NCBI RefSeq assembly: GCF_030410485.1
Contig: NZ_JAUHHC010000001.1
Location: 682,001-746,000, forward strand
Direction: 5' to 3'
Source: Roseateles violae
Lineage (GTDB): Bacteria; Pseudomonadota; Gammaproteobacteria; Burkholderiales; Burkholderiaceae_C
Length of the DNA stretch: 64,000 nucleotides
A program made the translations under genes and the position numbers. Positions within the stretch are counted from its first letter, which is position 1. Each line of letters begins with the position of its first letter. The notes beneath the pieces are model-generated. The model saw nothing but the letters and a program-made list of their open reading frames with translations, ran no database searches and had not been told where the DNA came from. Positions 17,103 through 26,425 of the stretch are shown piece by piece.

Positions 17103-17885
17103 GTGAGCGACAAACCCCCCGAGCAGCTGCTGACCGGCGCCAAGGTGCTGGTCTGCGGCATTGCCAACGAGCATTCGATTGCCTATGGCTGCGCCAAGGC
17201 CTTCCGCGAGCTCGGCGCCGATCTGGCCATCACCTACCTGAACGAGAAGGCACGCCCCCATGTCGAGCCGCTGGCCCGGCAGCTGCAGGCGCCGCTGCTG
17301 CTGCCGCTGGACGTCTCGCAGCCGGGCGAGCTGGAGGCCGTGTTCGAGGCCATCGACAAGACCTGGGGCCGGCTCGACGTGGTCGTGCACTCGATCGCCT
17401 GGGCGCCCAAGGACGATCTGCAGGGCGGCCTGCTGCACTGCTCGGCCGAGGGCTTTGCCAAGGCCATGGACGTGTCCTGCCATTCCTTCATCCGCATGGC
17501 GCGCCTGGCCGCGCCGCTGATGAAGGACGGCGGCAGCCTGTTCGCGATGAGCTATTACGGCGCCAACAAGGTGGTGCCGAACTACAACGTGATGGGCCCG
17601 GTGAAGGCGGCGCTGGAGGCCGCCGCCCGCTACCTCGCCCATGAGCTGGGCCCGCGGGGCATCCGCGTGCACCCGATCTCGCCCGGCCCGCTGAAGACCC
17701 GTGCCGCCTCGGGGCTGAAGGACTTCGACCTGCTGCTGAACGACGCGGCCCGGCGCGCGCCGGTCGGCGAGCTGGTCGACATCATGGACGTCGGCTTCAG
17801 CTGCGCCTTTCTGGCGACGCCCTACGCGCGGCGCCTGACCGGGCAGACGCTGTACATCGACGGCGGCGTGAACATCGTCGCTTAG
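17103..17885 (+). CDS. fabI: Enoyl-[acyl-carrier-protein] reductase FabI
   Basis: FabI reduces trans-2-enoyl-ACP with NADH in the last step of each fatty-acid elongation cycle. The 260-residue protein shows the SDR-type cofactor start VLVCGIANEHSIAYGCAKAF, VHSIAWAPKDDL, and the catalytic Tyr and Lys in SYYGANKVVPNYNVMGPVKA. HPISPGPLKTRAASGL and LTGQTLYIDGGVNI complete the family pattern. The start is GTG at 17103 with GAGGAG about 9 nt upstream. As the fourth gene of the pta-ackA-DUF3141 unit it may be a second FabI copy with a special role rather than the housekeeping one, which cannot be settled from this window. Confidence 0.93.
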   Translation: MSDKPPEQLLTGAKVLVCGIANEHSIAYGCAKAFRELGADLAITYLNEKARPHVEPLARQLQAPLLLPLDVSQPGELEAVFEAIDKTWGRLDVVVHSIAWAPKDDLQGGLLHCSAEGFAKAMDVSCHSFIRMARLAAPLMKDGGSLFAMSYYGANKVVPNYNVMGPVKAALEAAARYLAHELGPRGIRVHPISPGPLKTRAASGLKDFDLLLNDAARRAPVGELVDIMDVGFSCAFLATPYARRLTGQTLYIDGGVNIVA

Positions 17886-17983
17886 CGCGCATCGATCCGT
17901 ATATCGATCTGCGAATTTCTTGTTTGGCGCGGCGCTCGCCGCTGGCTATCGTGCCAGTCATGCCCCTGCCGAGCGCCCATTCC

Positions 17984-18568
17984 ATGTCTCACCCGCACAT
18001 CGCCGCCATTTCCGGAAGCCCCTCGCTGCGTTCGCGCTCCGGTGCGCTGCTGCAGCTGGCGCTGATGCGGCTGGAGGGCGAGGCGGCCTCGCAGCACGCC
18101 ATCCATCTGCGCGAGCTGCCGCCGGCGGCGCTGCTGGGCGCCGATGCCGGGCAGGCGCAGATCCGCGCCGCCATCGAGGCGATCGCGGCGGCCGATCTGG
18201 TCGTCGTCGCCACGCCGATCTACAAGGCCGCCTACAGCGGGCTTTTGAAGACCTTTCTGGACCTGCTGCCGCAGGACGCGCTGCGCGGCAAGACCGTGCT
18301 GCCGCTGGCCACCGGCGGCAGCAGCGCCCATCTGCTGGCCCTGGACTACAGCCTGCGGCCGGTGCTCAGCGCGCTCGGCGCGCGCCACATCCTCGACGGC
18401 GTGTTTGCCACCGATGCGCAGCTGCAGCCGCACGAGACCGGCGGCTATGTGCCCGAGGCCGCGCTGCTGCAGCGCCTGGACCGCGCGCTGCAGGGCCTGG
18501 CCGAGGCGCCGCTGCCGCGATGTCGGCCGGCCGGCCTGGCCGCGGCCGGCGCCGCGCTGATGCGCTGA
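17984..18568 (+). CDS. ssuE: NADPH-dependent FMN reductase SsuE
   Basis: SsuE supplies reduced FMN to the alkanesulfonate monooxygenase SsuD encoded downstream. The protein is about 194 residues with a flavodoxin-like fold: HIAAISGSPSLRSRSGALLQ binds the FMN phosphate, and DLVVVATPIYKAAYSGLLKTFLDLLP (cited in part) is the SsuE signature, followed by LPLATGGSSAHLLALDYSLRP (in part). ATG at 17984 is chosen; ATG at 17960 is also possible. The upstream gap contains two ATCGAT sequences (17891-17896 and 17903-17908). It is separated from ssuA by a hairpin terminator. Confidence 0.93.
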   Translation: MSHPHIAAISGSPSLRSRSGALLQLALMRLEGEAASQHAIHLRELPPAALLGADAGQAQIRAAIEAIAAADLVVVATPIYKAAYSGLLKTFLDLLPQDALRGKTVLPLATGGSSAHLLALDYSLRPVLSALGARHILDGVFATDAQLQPHETGGYVPEAALLQRLDRALQGLAEAPLPRCRPAGLAAAGAALMR

Positions 18569-18596
18569 GCCGCCGGCACGCCCACCCCTTGTCTCC

Positions 18597-18672
18597 TCAC
18601 CCCTGGCGGGGTGTTCCGTCCCTGGCGACCGCCATGCGACGCCGTGCGCCGGCGTTGCCAGGGACCTTTTTT
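18597..18672 (+). terminator. Hairpin pair with T-tract in the ssuE-ssuA gap, possible attenuator
   Basis: Two hairpins lie in the 128-nt gap. The first is CACCCC/GGGGTG with loop TGGC at 18597-18612 or so. The second, 18618-18665, pairs GTCCCTGGC with GCCAGGGAC and also CGCC with GGCG, and is followed by six T residues at 18667-18672. This is the form of an intrinsic terminator. It ends 25 nt before the ssuA start codon, close enough to act in the ssuA leader. An ATG at 18633, inside the stem, opens a frame that runs into ssuA without a stop. Confidence 0.7.
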
Positions 18673-18696
18673 CTTCGAATCCTGCAGAGAGTTCCC

Positions 18697-19656
18697 ATGC
18701 CCAAGATCCATTCGACACTCGGCCGCCGCCTCGTCCTTGCGCTGGCCGCCACCCTGTTGCTGCCGCTGAGCGCCGCCCAGGCGCAGGACGGCAAGCAGCT
18801 GCGCATCGGCTTCCAGAAATCGGCCAGCCTGCTGACCCTGCAGAAATCGCAGGGCAGCCTGGAAAAGCGCCTTGCGCCGCTGGGCGTGACGGTCAAATGG
18901 GTGGAGTTCCCGGCCGGCCCGCAGCTGCTGGAGGGGCTCAATGTCGGCGCCGTCGACATCGGCTATGTCGGCGAGGCGCCGCCGATCTTTGCCCAGGCGG
19001 CCGGCGCCCAGTTCGTCTACATCGGCAACGACCCGGCCGCGCCGGAGGCCGAGGCCATCGTCGTGCCCAAGGACTCCAGCATCAGGAGCGTGGCCGAGCT
19101 GAAGGGCAAGAAGATCGCGCTGAACAAGGGCAGCAATGTGCATTACCTGCTGGTGCGGGCGCTGGAGCGTGCGGGCCTGAAGTACAGCGATGTGCAGCCG
19201 GTCTTCCTGCCGCCGGCCGATGCGCGCGCCGCCTTCGAGCGCGGTGCCGTCGATGCCTGGGCGATCTGGGATCCCTTCCTGGCCGCGGTCGAGAAGCAGA
19301 GCCAGGCGCGCCAGCTGGTCGACGGCCGCGAGCTGGTCCACAACTACGCCTACTACCTGGCCGAGCGCGGCTATGCGGCCCGCAACCCGCAGGTGATCCA
19401 GCTGCTGTTCGAGGACACCGCCGCCCAGGCGCGCTGGCTGAAGGGCAATCTCGCGCAGGCGGCGGCAGTGATCGCGCCGCTGCAGGGCCTGGAGACCGAG
19501 GTCGTGGAGCGCGCGCTGCAGCGCTACCAGTTCGGCGTCAAGCCACTGACCTCGGGCGTGGCCGGCGAGCAGCAGAAGATCGCCGACGCCTTCCATGGCC
19601 TGGCCCTGATCCCCAAGCCGATCCGCATCGCCGACGCGCTGCCGGCGCCGCAATAA
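18697..19656 (+). CDS. ssuA: Aliphatic sulfonate ABC transporter substrate-binding protein SsuA, copy 1
   Basis: A periplasmic solute receptor for alkanesulfonates, 319 residues. A Sec signal peptide ends near AAQAQ (about residue 28). The mature domain begins LRIGFQKSASLLTLQK and includes [52 protein letters not shown] and [16 protein letters not shown], which are typical of SsuA. It is followed 10 nt later by a second, similar receptor gene. Expression is probably raised under sulfate starvation through CysB/Cbl-type control, as known for ssu genes; no such site was identified with confidence. Confidence 0.93.
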   Translation: MPKIHSTLGRRLVLALAATLLLPLSAAQAQDGKQLRIGFQKSASLLTLQKSQGSLEKRLAPLGVTVKWVEFPAGPQLLEGLNVGAVDIGYVGEAPPIFAQAAGAQFVYIGNDPAAPEAEAIVVPKDSSIRSVAELKGKKIALNKGSNVHYLLVRALERAGLKYSDVQPVFLPPADARAAFERGAVDAWAIWDPFLAAVEKQSQARQLVDGRELVHNYAYYLAERGYAARNPQVIQLLFEDTAAQARWLKGNLAQAAAVIAPLQGLETEVVERALQRYQFGVKPLTSGVAGEQQKIADAFHGLALIPKPIRIADALPAPQ

Positions 19657-19666
19657 GGAGTCGACC

Positions 19667-20686
19667 ATGAGTGCGACGATCTTCCAACTCCGGCATGCGG
19701 CCGAGCGCCGCGCCGCGCTGCGCGTGCTGGCGCTGACGGCGGCCAGCTGGCTGGGCCATGGCAGCGTGCGGGCCCAGGGCAGTCCCAACGCCGCCGCGCC
19801 CAAGGCCGGGCCGCTGCGCATCGGCTTCCAGAAGGGCTCGATCAATCTGGTGCTGGCCAAGAGCCTGGGCCTGCTGGAGAAGCGCTTCCCGGCCGGCAGC
19901 GTCAGCTGGATCGAGTTTCCGGCCGGGCCGCAATTGCTGGAGGCGCTGGCCGTCGGCAGCATCGACTTCGGCGCTACCGGCGATTCGCCGCCGGTGTTCG
20001 CCCAGGCGGCCGGCAAGGATCTGTTCTATGTCGGCGCCGAGCCGCCCAAGCCGGACAGCTCGGCCCTGCTGGTGCGGCCCGATTCGCCGCTGAAGACCCT
20101 GGCCGACCTGAAGGGCCGGCGCATCGCGCTGCAGAAGGGCTCCAGCGCGCATTTCCTGCTGGTGCAGGCGGTGCGCCGCGGCGGCCTCGCCTGGGGCGAG
20201 ATCCAGCCGGTCTATCTGGCGCCGGCCGATGCGCGCGCCGCCTTCGAGCGCGGCAGCGTCGATGCCTGGGCGATCTGGGATCCGTACTACGCCGCGGCCG
20301 AGATCGACAGCCCGGTGCGCGTGCTGGCCACCAGCCGCGGCCTGACGAACAACAACAGCTTCTACCTCGCCTCGCGCGGCCTGGCCGGCAACGAGGCGGC
20401 GCTGCGCGAGCTGTTCGCCGCGCTGACCGAGGCCGACCGCTATCTGCAGACCCAGCGCAAGGATGCTGCCCAGCGCTTCGTGCAGTTCTCCGGCCTCGAC
20501 CCGGCGACCGTGCAACGGGTGCTGGAGCGCCGGCCGCCCTCGCCGGTCGGGCCGCTGACGGCCGAGCTGGTGCGCGAGCAGCAGCAGGTCGCCGATGCCT
20601 TCACCCAGCTGGGCCTGATCCCCAAGACCCTGCAGGTGGCCGAGATCGTCTGGCGCCCGGGCCAGAGCCTCGTCGCGCAGCGCTGA
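19667..20686 (+). CDS. SsuA-like sulfonate-binding protein, copy 2
   Basis: A 339-residue tandem paralogue of the upstream receptor. It shares [48 protein letters not shown] and [16 protein letters not shown] with copy 1. The N-terminus is longer and contains an RR pair before a hydrophobic stretch, so export may be by the Tat route. AAGGAG lies just before ATG. Divergence in the ligand-facing parts (for example [11 protein letters not shown] against DIGYVGEAPP) suggests a different sulfonate range. The same permease and ATPase could serve both receptors. Confidence 0.9.
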   Translation: MSATIFQLRHAAERRAALRVLALTAASWLGHGSVRAQGSPNAAAPKAGPLRIGFQKGSINLVLAKSLGLLEKRFPAGSVSWIEFPAGPQLLEALAVGSIDFGATGDSPPVFAQAAGKDLFYVGAEPPKPDSSALLVRPDSPLKTLADLKGRRIALQKGSSAHFLLVQAVRRGGLAWGEIQPVYLAPADARAAFERGSVDAWAIWDPYYAAAEIDSPVRVLATSRGLTNNNSFYLASRGLAGNEAALRELFAALTEADRYLQTQRKDAAQRFVQFSGLDPATVQRVLERRPPSPVGPLTAELVREQQQVADAFTQLGLIPKTLQVAEIVWRPGQSLVAQR

Positions 20687-20724
20687 GCGCGTTCCGCTTC
20701 CTTCCTTTCACCAACACGGCCTTC

Positions 20725-21894
20725 ATGAAGATCCTCTGGTTCATCCCCACCCATGGCGACTCGCGCTATCTCGGCAGCAGCAAGGGCGCGCGCCAGGCCG
20801 ATCACGCCTACTTCAAGCAGGTGGCGATCGCCGCCGACAGCCTCGGCTACGAAGGCGTGCTGCTGCCCACCGGCCGCTCCTGCGAGGACTCCTGGATCGT
20901 CGCGGCCAGCCTGATCGACGCGACCCGCGACCTGAAGTTCCTGGTCGCGCTGCGGCCGGGCCTGGTCCAGCCCTCGCAGTCGGCGCGCATGGCCGCGACC
21001 TTGGACCGGCTCTCGGGCGGCCGCCTGCTGGTCAATCTGGTCACCGGCGGTGATGCCGAGGAGCTGGCCGGCGACGGCCAGTTCCTGCCGCATGCCGAGC
21101 GCTATGCGCAGTCGGCCGAGTTCATCCGCATCTGGCGCGAGCTGCTGGCCCGCTCGCACCTCGACCAGAGCCTGGACTTCGAGGGCGAGCATCTGCGCGT
21201 GCAGGGCGGCAAGATCCTCTACCCGCCGCTCAGCCGACCCTATCCGCAGGTCTTCTTCGGCGGCTCCTCGGAGCCGGCGCACGAGCTGGCGGCCGAGCAG
21301 GTCGATACCTATCTGAGCTGGGGCGAGCCGCCAGCGGCGGTGGCCGCCAAGCTGGTCGACCTCCGCGCGCGCGCCGAAAGGCATGGCCGGCGCCTGAGCT
21401 TCGGCATCCGCCTGCATGTGGTCGTGCGCGAGACCGAGGACGAGGCCTGGCGCGCCGCCGCCGAGCTGGTGTCGGAGCTGGACGAGGCGACCGTCGCTGC
21501 CGCCCAGCGCAAGTTCGCCGGCATGGACTCGGTCGGCCAGCGCCGCATGGCCGAGCTGCATGGCGGCCGCTTCAACAAGGCCAATGTGCGCGAGGGCCTG
21601 GAGATCGCGCCCAATCTCTGGGCCGGCGTCGGCCTGGTGCGCGGCGGGGCCGGCACGGCCCTGGTCGGCAATCCGCAGCAGGTGGCGGACCGCATCAAGG
21701 AATACGCGGCCCTGGGCCTCGAGTACTTCGTGCTGTCCGGCTATCCACATCTGGAGGAGGCGCATCGCTTTGCCGAGCTGGTGTTCCCGCTGCTGCCGCT
21801 GGCGCTGCGCGACAAGCTGGCCGGCCGACAACTGAGCGGGCCTTTCGGCGAGGTCGTCGCCAACACCTATATCCCGCGCGCGTCGCAGAGCTGA
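20725..21894 (+). CDS. ssuD: FMNH2-dependent alkanesulfonate monooxygenase SsuD
   Basis: SsuD uses FMNH2 and oxygen to release sulfite and an aldehyde from alkanesulfonates, allowing use of organic sulfur. The 389-residue luciferase-like protein begins [15 protein letters not shown], where the family motif is present, and continues with [31 protein letters not shown] (cited in part), [20 protein letters not shown]-like [16 protein letters not shown] and [17 protein letters not shown]. The end [14 protein letters not shown] is typical. It depends on SsuE for reduced flavin and starts 38 nt after the second ssuA. Confidence 0.97.
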   Translation: MKILWFIPTHGDSRYLGSSKGARQADHAYFKQVAIAADSLGYEGVLLPTGRSCEDSWIVAASLIDATRDLKFLVALRPGLVQPSQSARMAATLDRLSGGRLLVNLVTGGDAEELAGDGQFLPHAERYAQSAEFIRIWRELLARSHLDQSLDFEGEHLRVQGGKILYPPLSRPYPQVFFGGSSEPAHELAAEQVDTYLSWGEPPAAVAAKLVDLRARAERHGRRLSFGIRLHVVVRETEDEAWRAAAELVSELDEATVAAAQRKFAGMDSVGQRRMAELHGGRFNKANVREGLEIAPNLWAGVGLVRGGAGTALVGNPQQVADRIKEYAALGLEYFVLSGYPHLEEAHRFAELVFPLLPLALRDKLAGRQLSGPFGEVVANTYIPRASQS

Positions 21895-21905
21895 CGGAGG
21901 TCCGC

Positions 21906-22709
21906 ATGGCAGAGCAAACCCCGAACCGTCCGCTGCGCGCCCTGGCCGCGCGCCTGCCGCCCTGGCTGCTGCCGCTCGCCCTGCTGGCGGTCTGGCAGCT
22001 CGCCTCGCGTGCCGGCTGGCTGTCCAGCCGCGTGCTGCCGGAGCCCTTGGCCGTGCTGCAGGCCTTTGGCCGCCTGCTGAGCTCGGGCGAGCTCTGGCAG
22101 CATGTGGCCGTCAGCAGCGGCCGCGCGCTGGCGGGCCTGGCGATCGGCGGCGGCCTGGGCCTGCTGCTGGGTCTCTTGACCGGCAGCCTGCGGCTTGCCG
22201 AGACCCTGCTCGACACCAGCCTGCAGATGCTGCGCAATATCCCGGCGCTGGCGCTGATCCCGCTGGTGATCCTGTGGTTCGGCATCGACGAGAGCGCCAA
22301 GCTCTTCCTGGTCGCCGTCGGCGTGTTCTTCCCCATCTATCTGAACACCTTCCACGGCATCCGCTCGGTCGACGCCGGCCTGATCGAGATGGCGCGCAGC
22401 TATGGCCTCTCCGGCTGGCAGCTCTACCGCCAGGTCATCCTGCCCGGCGCGCTGCCGTCCATCCTGGTCGGCCTGCGCTTCGCGCTGGGCCTGACCTGGG
22501 CGCTGCTGATCGTGGCCGAGACGATCTCGGCGCAGTCCGGCATCGGCTACCTGACGATGAACGCGCGCGAGTTCCTGCAGACCGATGTGGTGCTGGTTGG
22601 CATCCTGCTCTACGCGCTGCTGGGCAAGCTGGCCGATGTGGTCGCCCGCGGGCTGGAGCGCTGGTGGCTGCAATGGCACCCGGGCTACCGCGGCGCCAGC
22701 GCCGCTTGA
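21906..22709 (+). CDS. ssuC: Sulfonate ABC transporter permease SsuC
   Basis: The 267-residue inner-membrane subunit of the sulfonate importer. Six hydrophobic segments are visible, starting [19 protein letters not shown]. The ATPase contact (EAA) loop appears as [31 protein letters not shown] (cited in part). [17 protein letters not shown] and [20 protein letters not shown] are characteristic of SsuC. It starts 11 nt after ssuD and is followed 14 nt later by ssuB. Confidence 0.95.
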   Translation: MAEQTPNRPLRALAARLPPWLLPLALLAVWQLASRAGWLSSRVLPEPLAVLQAFGRLLSSGELWQHVAVSSGRALAGLAIGGGLGLLLGLLTGSLRLAETLLDTSLQMLRNIPALALIPLVILWFGIDESAKLFLVAVGVFFPIYLNTFHGIRSVDAGLIEMARSYGLSGWQLYRQVILPGALPSILVGLRFALGLTWALLIVAETISAQSGIGYLTMNAREFLQTDVVLVGILLYALLGKLADVVARGLERWWLQWHPGYRGASAA

Positions 22710-22723
22710 ACAAGGCAAAAGGC

Positions 22724-23647
22724 ATGGAGATGCAAGCGATGCTGCTGTTGAACGATCTCGAAACCCTGCCGCAGGGCTATTTCCGCGAGAGCGCGGCACG
22801 GCCGGACGAGCCGGCCGTGGCGCCGCGCGTCGGCGCGGGCCACGGCGCCGGCCTGGCCGTCGAGGTCCAGGGCCTGTCCAAGCGCTTCGGCGAGCGCGCG
22901 GTGCTGCGCGATATCGCGCTGCGCATACGTCCGGGCGAGTTCATCGCCGTCGTCGGCCGCAGCGGCTGCGGCAAGAGCACCCTGCTGCGCCTGCTGGCCG
23001 GCCTGGACGCCGCTAGCGAGGGCGCGCTGCGCTCGGGTGGCCAGGCGCTGGCCGCCCATGCCGAGGACGTACGCATCATGTACCAGGACTCGCGCCTGCT
23101 GCCCTGGAAGCGCGTGCTCGACAACGTGACCCTGGGCCTGGACGGCGCCGGCGTGCGCGAACGCGCCCGCGCCGCGCTGGCCCAGGTCGGCCTGCTCGAC
23201 CGCGCGGGCGACTGGCCGGCCGTGCTGTCCGGCGGCCAGCGCCAGCGCGTCGCCCTGGCGCGGGCGCTGGTCCATGCGCCGCGCCTGCTGCTGCTCGACG
23301 AGCCGCTCGGCGCGCTCGATGCGCTGACCCGGCTGGAGATGCAGGCGCTGATCGAGTCGCTGTGGCGCGAGCGTGGCTTCACCGCCCTGCTGGTCACCCA
23401 TGACGTGGCCGAGGCCGTCGCACTGGCCGACCGCGTGCTGCTGATCGAGGACGGCCGCATCGCGCTGGACGAGCCGGTGCCGCTGCCGCGCCCGCGCCGC
23501 CGCGGCGACGCCCGCCTGGCGGAGATCGAGGCGCGCATCCTGCAGCGGGTGCTGCAGCAGCCGGCCGGCGAGGCCGCGCCCTTGGCGGCCGACAGCGTCT
23601 GGCCCGAACAGCCGCTGCCGCTCGCGGCGCTGCGCTTCGCGGTCTGA
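22724..23647 (+). CDS. ssuB: Sulfonate ABC transporter ATP-binding protein SsuB
   Basis: The ATPase of the importer, 307 residues, which is somewhat long because of N- and C-terminal extensions. Motifs are complete: Walker [13 protein letters not shown]-loop [16 protein letters not shown], signature [15 protein letters not shown], Walker [17 protein letters not shown] and the His switch [15 protein letters not shown]. The YQDSRLLPW segment is typical of the SsuB/TauB/NrtD class. ATG at 22724 is chosen; ATG codons at 22730 and 22739 are possible. It closes the ssu cluster. Confidence 0.95.
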   Translation: MEMQAMLLLNDLETLPQGYFRESAARPDEPAVAPRVGAGHGAGLAVEVQGLSKRFGERAVLRDIALRIRPGEFIAVVGRSGCGKSTLLRLLAGLDAASEGALRSGGQALAAHAEDVRIMYQDSRLLPWKRVLDNVTLGLDGAGVRERARAALAQVGLLDRAGDWPAVLSGGQRQRVALARALVHAPRLLLLDEPLGALDALTRLEMQALIESLWRERGFTALLVTHDVAEAVALADRVLLIEDGRIALDEPVPLPRPRRRGDARLAEIEARILQRVLQQPAGEAAPLAADSVWPEQPLPLAALRFAV

Positions 23648-23704
23648 GGGCGCGGGGCCGGACGGGGTATAAGAGCGGCCCCGAGTCCTGGCCGGAAGTC
23701 CACC

Positions 23705-24160
23705 GTGATCGAAAGAATCTTCACCCGCTCGCCCGCCGATGGCGCCCCTCATGAGCACCGCGAGGTCGAGCTGCGCGCCGGCGCCGGCATCGTCGGCGAC
23801 CGCTATTTCGACAAGCACGAGGAGCCGGGCCAGAACCTCACCCTGATCGAGGCCGAGGAGATCGAGCGCTTCATCGCCGCCCACGGTCGGCCGCAGGATC
23901 TGTCCATCACCGGCCGGAATCTGGTCACCCGCGGCGTGCGCCTGAACGAGCTGGTCGGCCGCGAGTTCATGGTCGGCGCGGTGCGGCTGCGCGGCGTCGA
24001 GCTCTGCGAGCCCTGCCTCGGCCTGGGCCAGGCGCTGGCCGAGGACGGGCTGACGCCCGCGGCGGTGGTCAAGTTCTTCGTCCACCGGGCCGGCTTGCGG
24101 GCCGATGTGCTGTCCAGCGGCAGCATTGCGGTCGGTGCCGCGCTCGGCGGGGCTGCCTAG
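23705..24160 (+). CDS. MOSC domain protein
   Basis: A 151-residue single-domain MOSC protein. MOSC domains carry a Cys-bound sulfur and are related to the C-terminal domain of molybdenum cofactor sulfurases; small stand-alone members have varied or unknown roles. Visible features are the start with IFTRSPADGAPHEHREVELRAGAGIVGDRYF (in part), NLTLIEAEEIERF, TGRNLVTRGVRLNELVG and the candidate sulfur-carrier Cys residues in RGVELCEPCLGLG. The start is GTG at 23705. A TATAAG sequence at 23668-23673 could be its -10 box. It converges on the DUF1801 gene. Confidence 0.88.
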   Translation: MIERIFTRSPADGAPHEHREVELRAGAGIVGDRYFDKHEEPGQNLTLIEAEEIERFIAAHGRPQDLSITGRNLVTRGVRLNELVGREFMVGAVRLRGVELCEPCLGLGQALAEDGLTPAAVVKFFVHRAGLRADVLSSGSIAVGAALGGAA

Positions 24161-24166
24161 GCGAGG

Positions 24167-24556
24167 CTAGGCGAGCGCCGTCGGGTCGCCGTGCGAGCGG
24201 TTCAGCGCGGCGGCGGCCAGCACCAGTTCGGCCACCGTCTCGCGGCGCAGCGGCGTGTCGGGCTTGAGCTCCAGCGTCGCCATCTCGTACTTGCCACCGG
24301 GCCTGAGCCGCGGCTCGATCTCGCGCAGGCGCTGGCCGCGCCAGAAGCCGAACAGCACGCGCGTCGGCTCGGCGCGGATCAGCAGCAGCGGGCCCTGGAC
24401 GAAGAAGACCAGATGGCCCCATTTGAGCCGCTCGTCCAGCGCCGGCTCGGCACGCCGGACCTCGGCCCGCAGCGCGGCGACGGCGGCCTGCTGCCAGCCC
24501 TGCAGGCAGGCCACATAGTCGTCGGGATCGCGGGCGGCGGTGAGGATCATCTTCAT
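24167..24556 (-). CDS. DUF1801 domain protein
   Basis: A 129-residue protein of the YdhG/YjbR-like DUF1801 class, whose fold resembles the iron-chaperone frataxin; no enzymatic role is established. Recognisable are PDDYVACLQGWQQAAVAALR, EPALDERLKWGHLVFF and LLIRAEPTRVLFGFWRGQ, followed by YEMATLELKPDTPL. It starts 23 nt after the ubiA stop on the same strand, so it is probably cotranscribed with ubiA. Its 3' end is 6 nt from the convergent MOSC gene. Confidence 0.85.
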   Translation of the reverse strand: MKMILTAARDPDDYVACLQGWQQAAVAALRAEVRRAEPALDERLKWGHLVFFVQGPLLLIRAEPTRVLFGFWRGQRLREIEPRLRPGGKYEMATLELKPDTPLRRETVAELVLAAAALNRSHGDPTALA

Positions 24557-24579
24557 GGCGACTCTCCCTGTCGCGCTGC

Positions 24580-25497
24580 CTAGCGCAGCGCCAGATCGGC
24601 GACGGTGCCGGCAAACACCGCGAAGCCCAGCCAGTGGTTCTGCCTGAAGGCCTTGAAGCAGCCCTCGCGGCCGCGGTCCTTGATCAGCGTGTAGTGCCAG
24701 GCGACCTGGGCAGCGGCGGCGGCGACGCCCAGCAGGAACACCTTGCCCAGGCCCAGGCGCAGGCTCAGCGCGGTCCAGCTGCCCAGATAGACGAGATAGA
24801 AGGCCATCACGCCGGCAACGTCGTAGCGGCCCAGGGTCAGCGCCGAGGTCTTGATGCCGATGCGGATGTCGTCGTCGCGGTCGACCATCGCGTACTCGGT
24901 GTCGTAGGCCAGCACCCAGAACAGGTTCGATAGCAGCAGCGCCCAGGCCGACAGCGGCACGGCCGCATTGATCGCGGCCAGGCTCCATTCGCTGCCGCCT
25001 AAAGCGGCGGCGAAGGCCATCGGGATGCCGAAGCTGAAGGCCACGCCCAGCACCGCCTGCGGCATCGAGACCGCGCGCTTGGCATAGGGATAGATCATCG
25101 CGACGGCCAGCGCGGCAAAGGACAGCACGATGGTCGGCGCATTGGTCGTCAGCACCAGGGCGAAGGCGAGCAGCGCCAGCACGGCGCCGACCGCTAGCGC
25201 CTCCCGGACCGAGATCGCGCCGCTGGTGACCGGGCGATTGGCGGTGCGCTTCACATGCTTGTCGAACTCGCGGTCGGCCACGTCGTTGATGCAGCAGCCG
25301 GCGCTGCGCATCAGGATGGTGCCCAGGGTGAACACCGCCAGCAGATGCCAGCCCGGCCAGCCGTCGGCGGCGATCCACAGCGCGGACAGCGTCGGCCACA
25401 GCAGCAGCAGCCAGCCGGCCGGGCGGTTCCAGCGGATCAGGTCGAGGTAGAGGCTTGGGCGGCTCGGGCGGGAGGCGGCAGCGTTCGTGGAACTCAT
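24580..25497 (-). CDS. ubiA: 4-hydroxybenzoate polyprenyltransferase UbiA
   Basis: UbiA attaches the isoprenoid tail to 4-hydroxybenzoate in the inner membrane, following UbiC in the ubiquinone pathway. The 305-residue protein shows several hydrophobic segments beginning [20 protein letters not shown]. The first Asp-rich magnesium site is NDVADREFD with [10 protein letters not shown] after it, and the second is [35 protein letters not shown] ends the protein. It lies downstream of a periplasmic binding-protein gene on the same strand and overlaps nothing. Confidence 0.96.
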   Translation of the reverse strand: MSSTNAAASRPSRPSLYLDLIRWNRPAGWLLLLWPTLSALWIAADGWPGWHLLAVFTLGTILMRSAGCCINDVADREFDKHVKRTANRPVTSGAISVREALAVGAVLALLAFALVLTTNAPTIVLSFAALAVAMIYPYAKRAVSMPQAVLGVAFSFGIPMAFAAALGGSEWSLAAINAAVPLSAWALLLSNLFWVLAYDTEYAMVDRDDDIRIGIKTSALTLGRYDVAGVMAFYLVYLGSWTALSLRLGLGKVFLLGVAAAAAQVAWHYTLIKDRGREGCFKAFRQNHWLGFAVFAGTVADLALR

Positions 25498-25514
25498 GCC
25501 CCCGATTGTCGCCG

Positions 25515-26285
25515 TCACAGGTACTTCTGTTCGATGCGGCGCAGGCTGCCGTCGCGGGCCATGCTGGCCAGGCCGGCCTCCATGGCCGCCAGCGGCTGGG
25601 CATGGGGCCGCAGCTTGGAGAAGGCCATGTAGTTGGGGCTGCTGGCGGGGTACTGGTAGGGCTGGCGTTCGATCTGCCGGGCTAGCTCCTGCTCGCGCAG
25701 CTCGACGTCCGCGACCCGGGTCGAGATCACGATCAGATCGGCGCGTCCGGCGCCCAGCTTCTGGGCCAGCTGGGCGGGGGTGCGGGCCGGCTCGAGCACG
25801 ACGCCCGCCTGCTCGACGATATTGGGCGGGTAGAAGTAGCCGGCCAGGACGCCGATGGTCTTGCCGGCCAGGCCCTCCAGGCCTTCCAGGCGCGGCCGGC
25901 TGCCCGGGCGCGCAAAGAAGCTGTAGCCGGCGGCGAGCCGGTAGGCGCTGGACCAGGCCAGGTAGCGGTCGCGATCGCCGTTGCGGCTGATCGTCGTGGT
26001 CAGGTCGGCCTCGCCGCGCTCCAGCATCAGCAGGGCCCGCTTCCAGGGCAGCAGCTCGAGCTCGAAGCGGTAGTCGCCGCCGCGGCGCAGCGCCTCGCGG
26101 GCGATCTCGATGTCGATGCCCTCTCCGCGCGGATGATCGCTCGGGTTGACAAAGGGCGGATGGACGGCGTTGACCATGCGCAGCGGCGCGGACGCGGCGC
26201 TCGCGTGGAGCGGCAGGCCGGGCAAGGGGGCCAGCAGCGTGGCGCCCAGCAGGCGCCGGCGCAGGAGATCGGGAGAAGAGGACAT
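25515..26285 (-). CDS. Periplasmic solute-binding protein (family 3-like)
   Basis: A 256-residue extracellular solute-binding protein. The N-terminus [23 protein letters not shown] is a signal peptide with a twin-Arg flavour (quoted in part: [10 protein letters not shown]). The mature domain includes [39 protein letters not shown] and [16 protein letters not shown], which fit family 3 amino-acid-type receptors. No permease or ATPase gene is adjacent, so it may be an orphan sensor or receptor. It is divergent from yebC and precedes ubiA by 17 nt. Confidence 0.82.
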   Translation of the reverse strand: MSSSPDLLRRRLLGATLLAPLPGLPLHASAASAPLRMVNAVHPPFVNPSDHPRGEGIDIEIAREALRRGGDYRFELELLPWKRALLMLERGEADLTTTISRNGDRDRYLAWSSAYRLAAGYSFFARPGSRPRLEGLEGLAGKTIGVLAGYFYPPNIVEQAGVVLEPARTPAQLAQKLGAGRADLIVISTRVADVELREQELARQIERQPYQYPASSPNYMAFSKLRPHAQPLAAMEAGLASMARDGSLRRIEQKYL

Positions 26286-26425
26286 CGGCTCGGTGCGGGC
26301 GGGCTTCTTGCACGCCCGCCACCGGCAGCTTACCCGCTGCCCTCCCGGCCTCGGGCCGGGATCAACCCCAGGCCGGCGCGCCCGGTGTATAACCGCGCCC
26401 CAGCAGAACAGAAGGAGCCGTCGCC

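Noticed and set aside
25503-25535. Possible third ECF41 promoter (CGTCACA near 25513)
   Set aside because: No CGTC follows at the 16-nt spacing and it lies inside the 3' end of a gene facing the other way.
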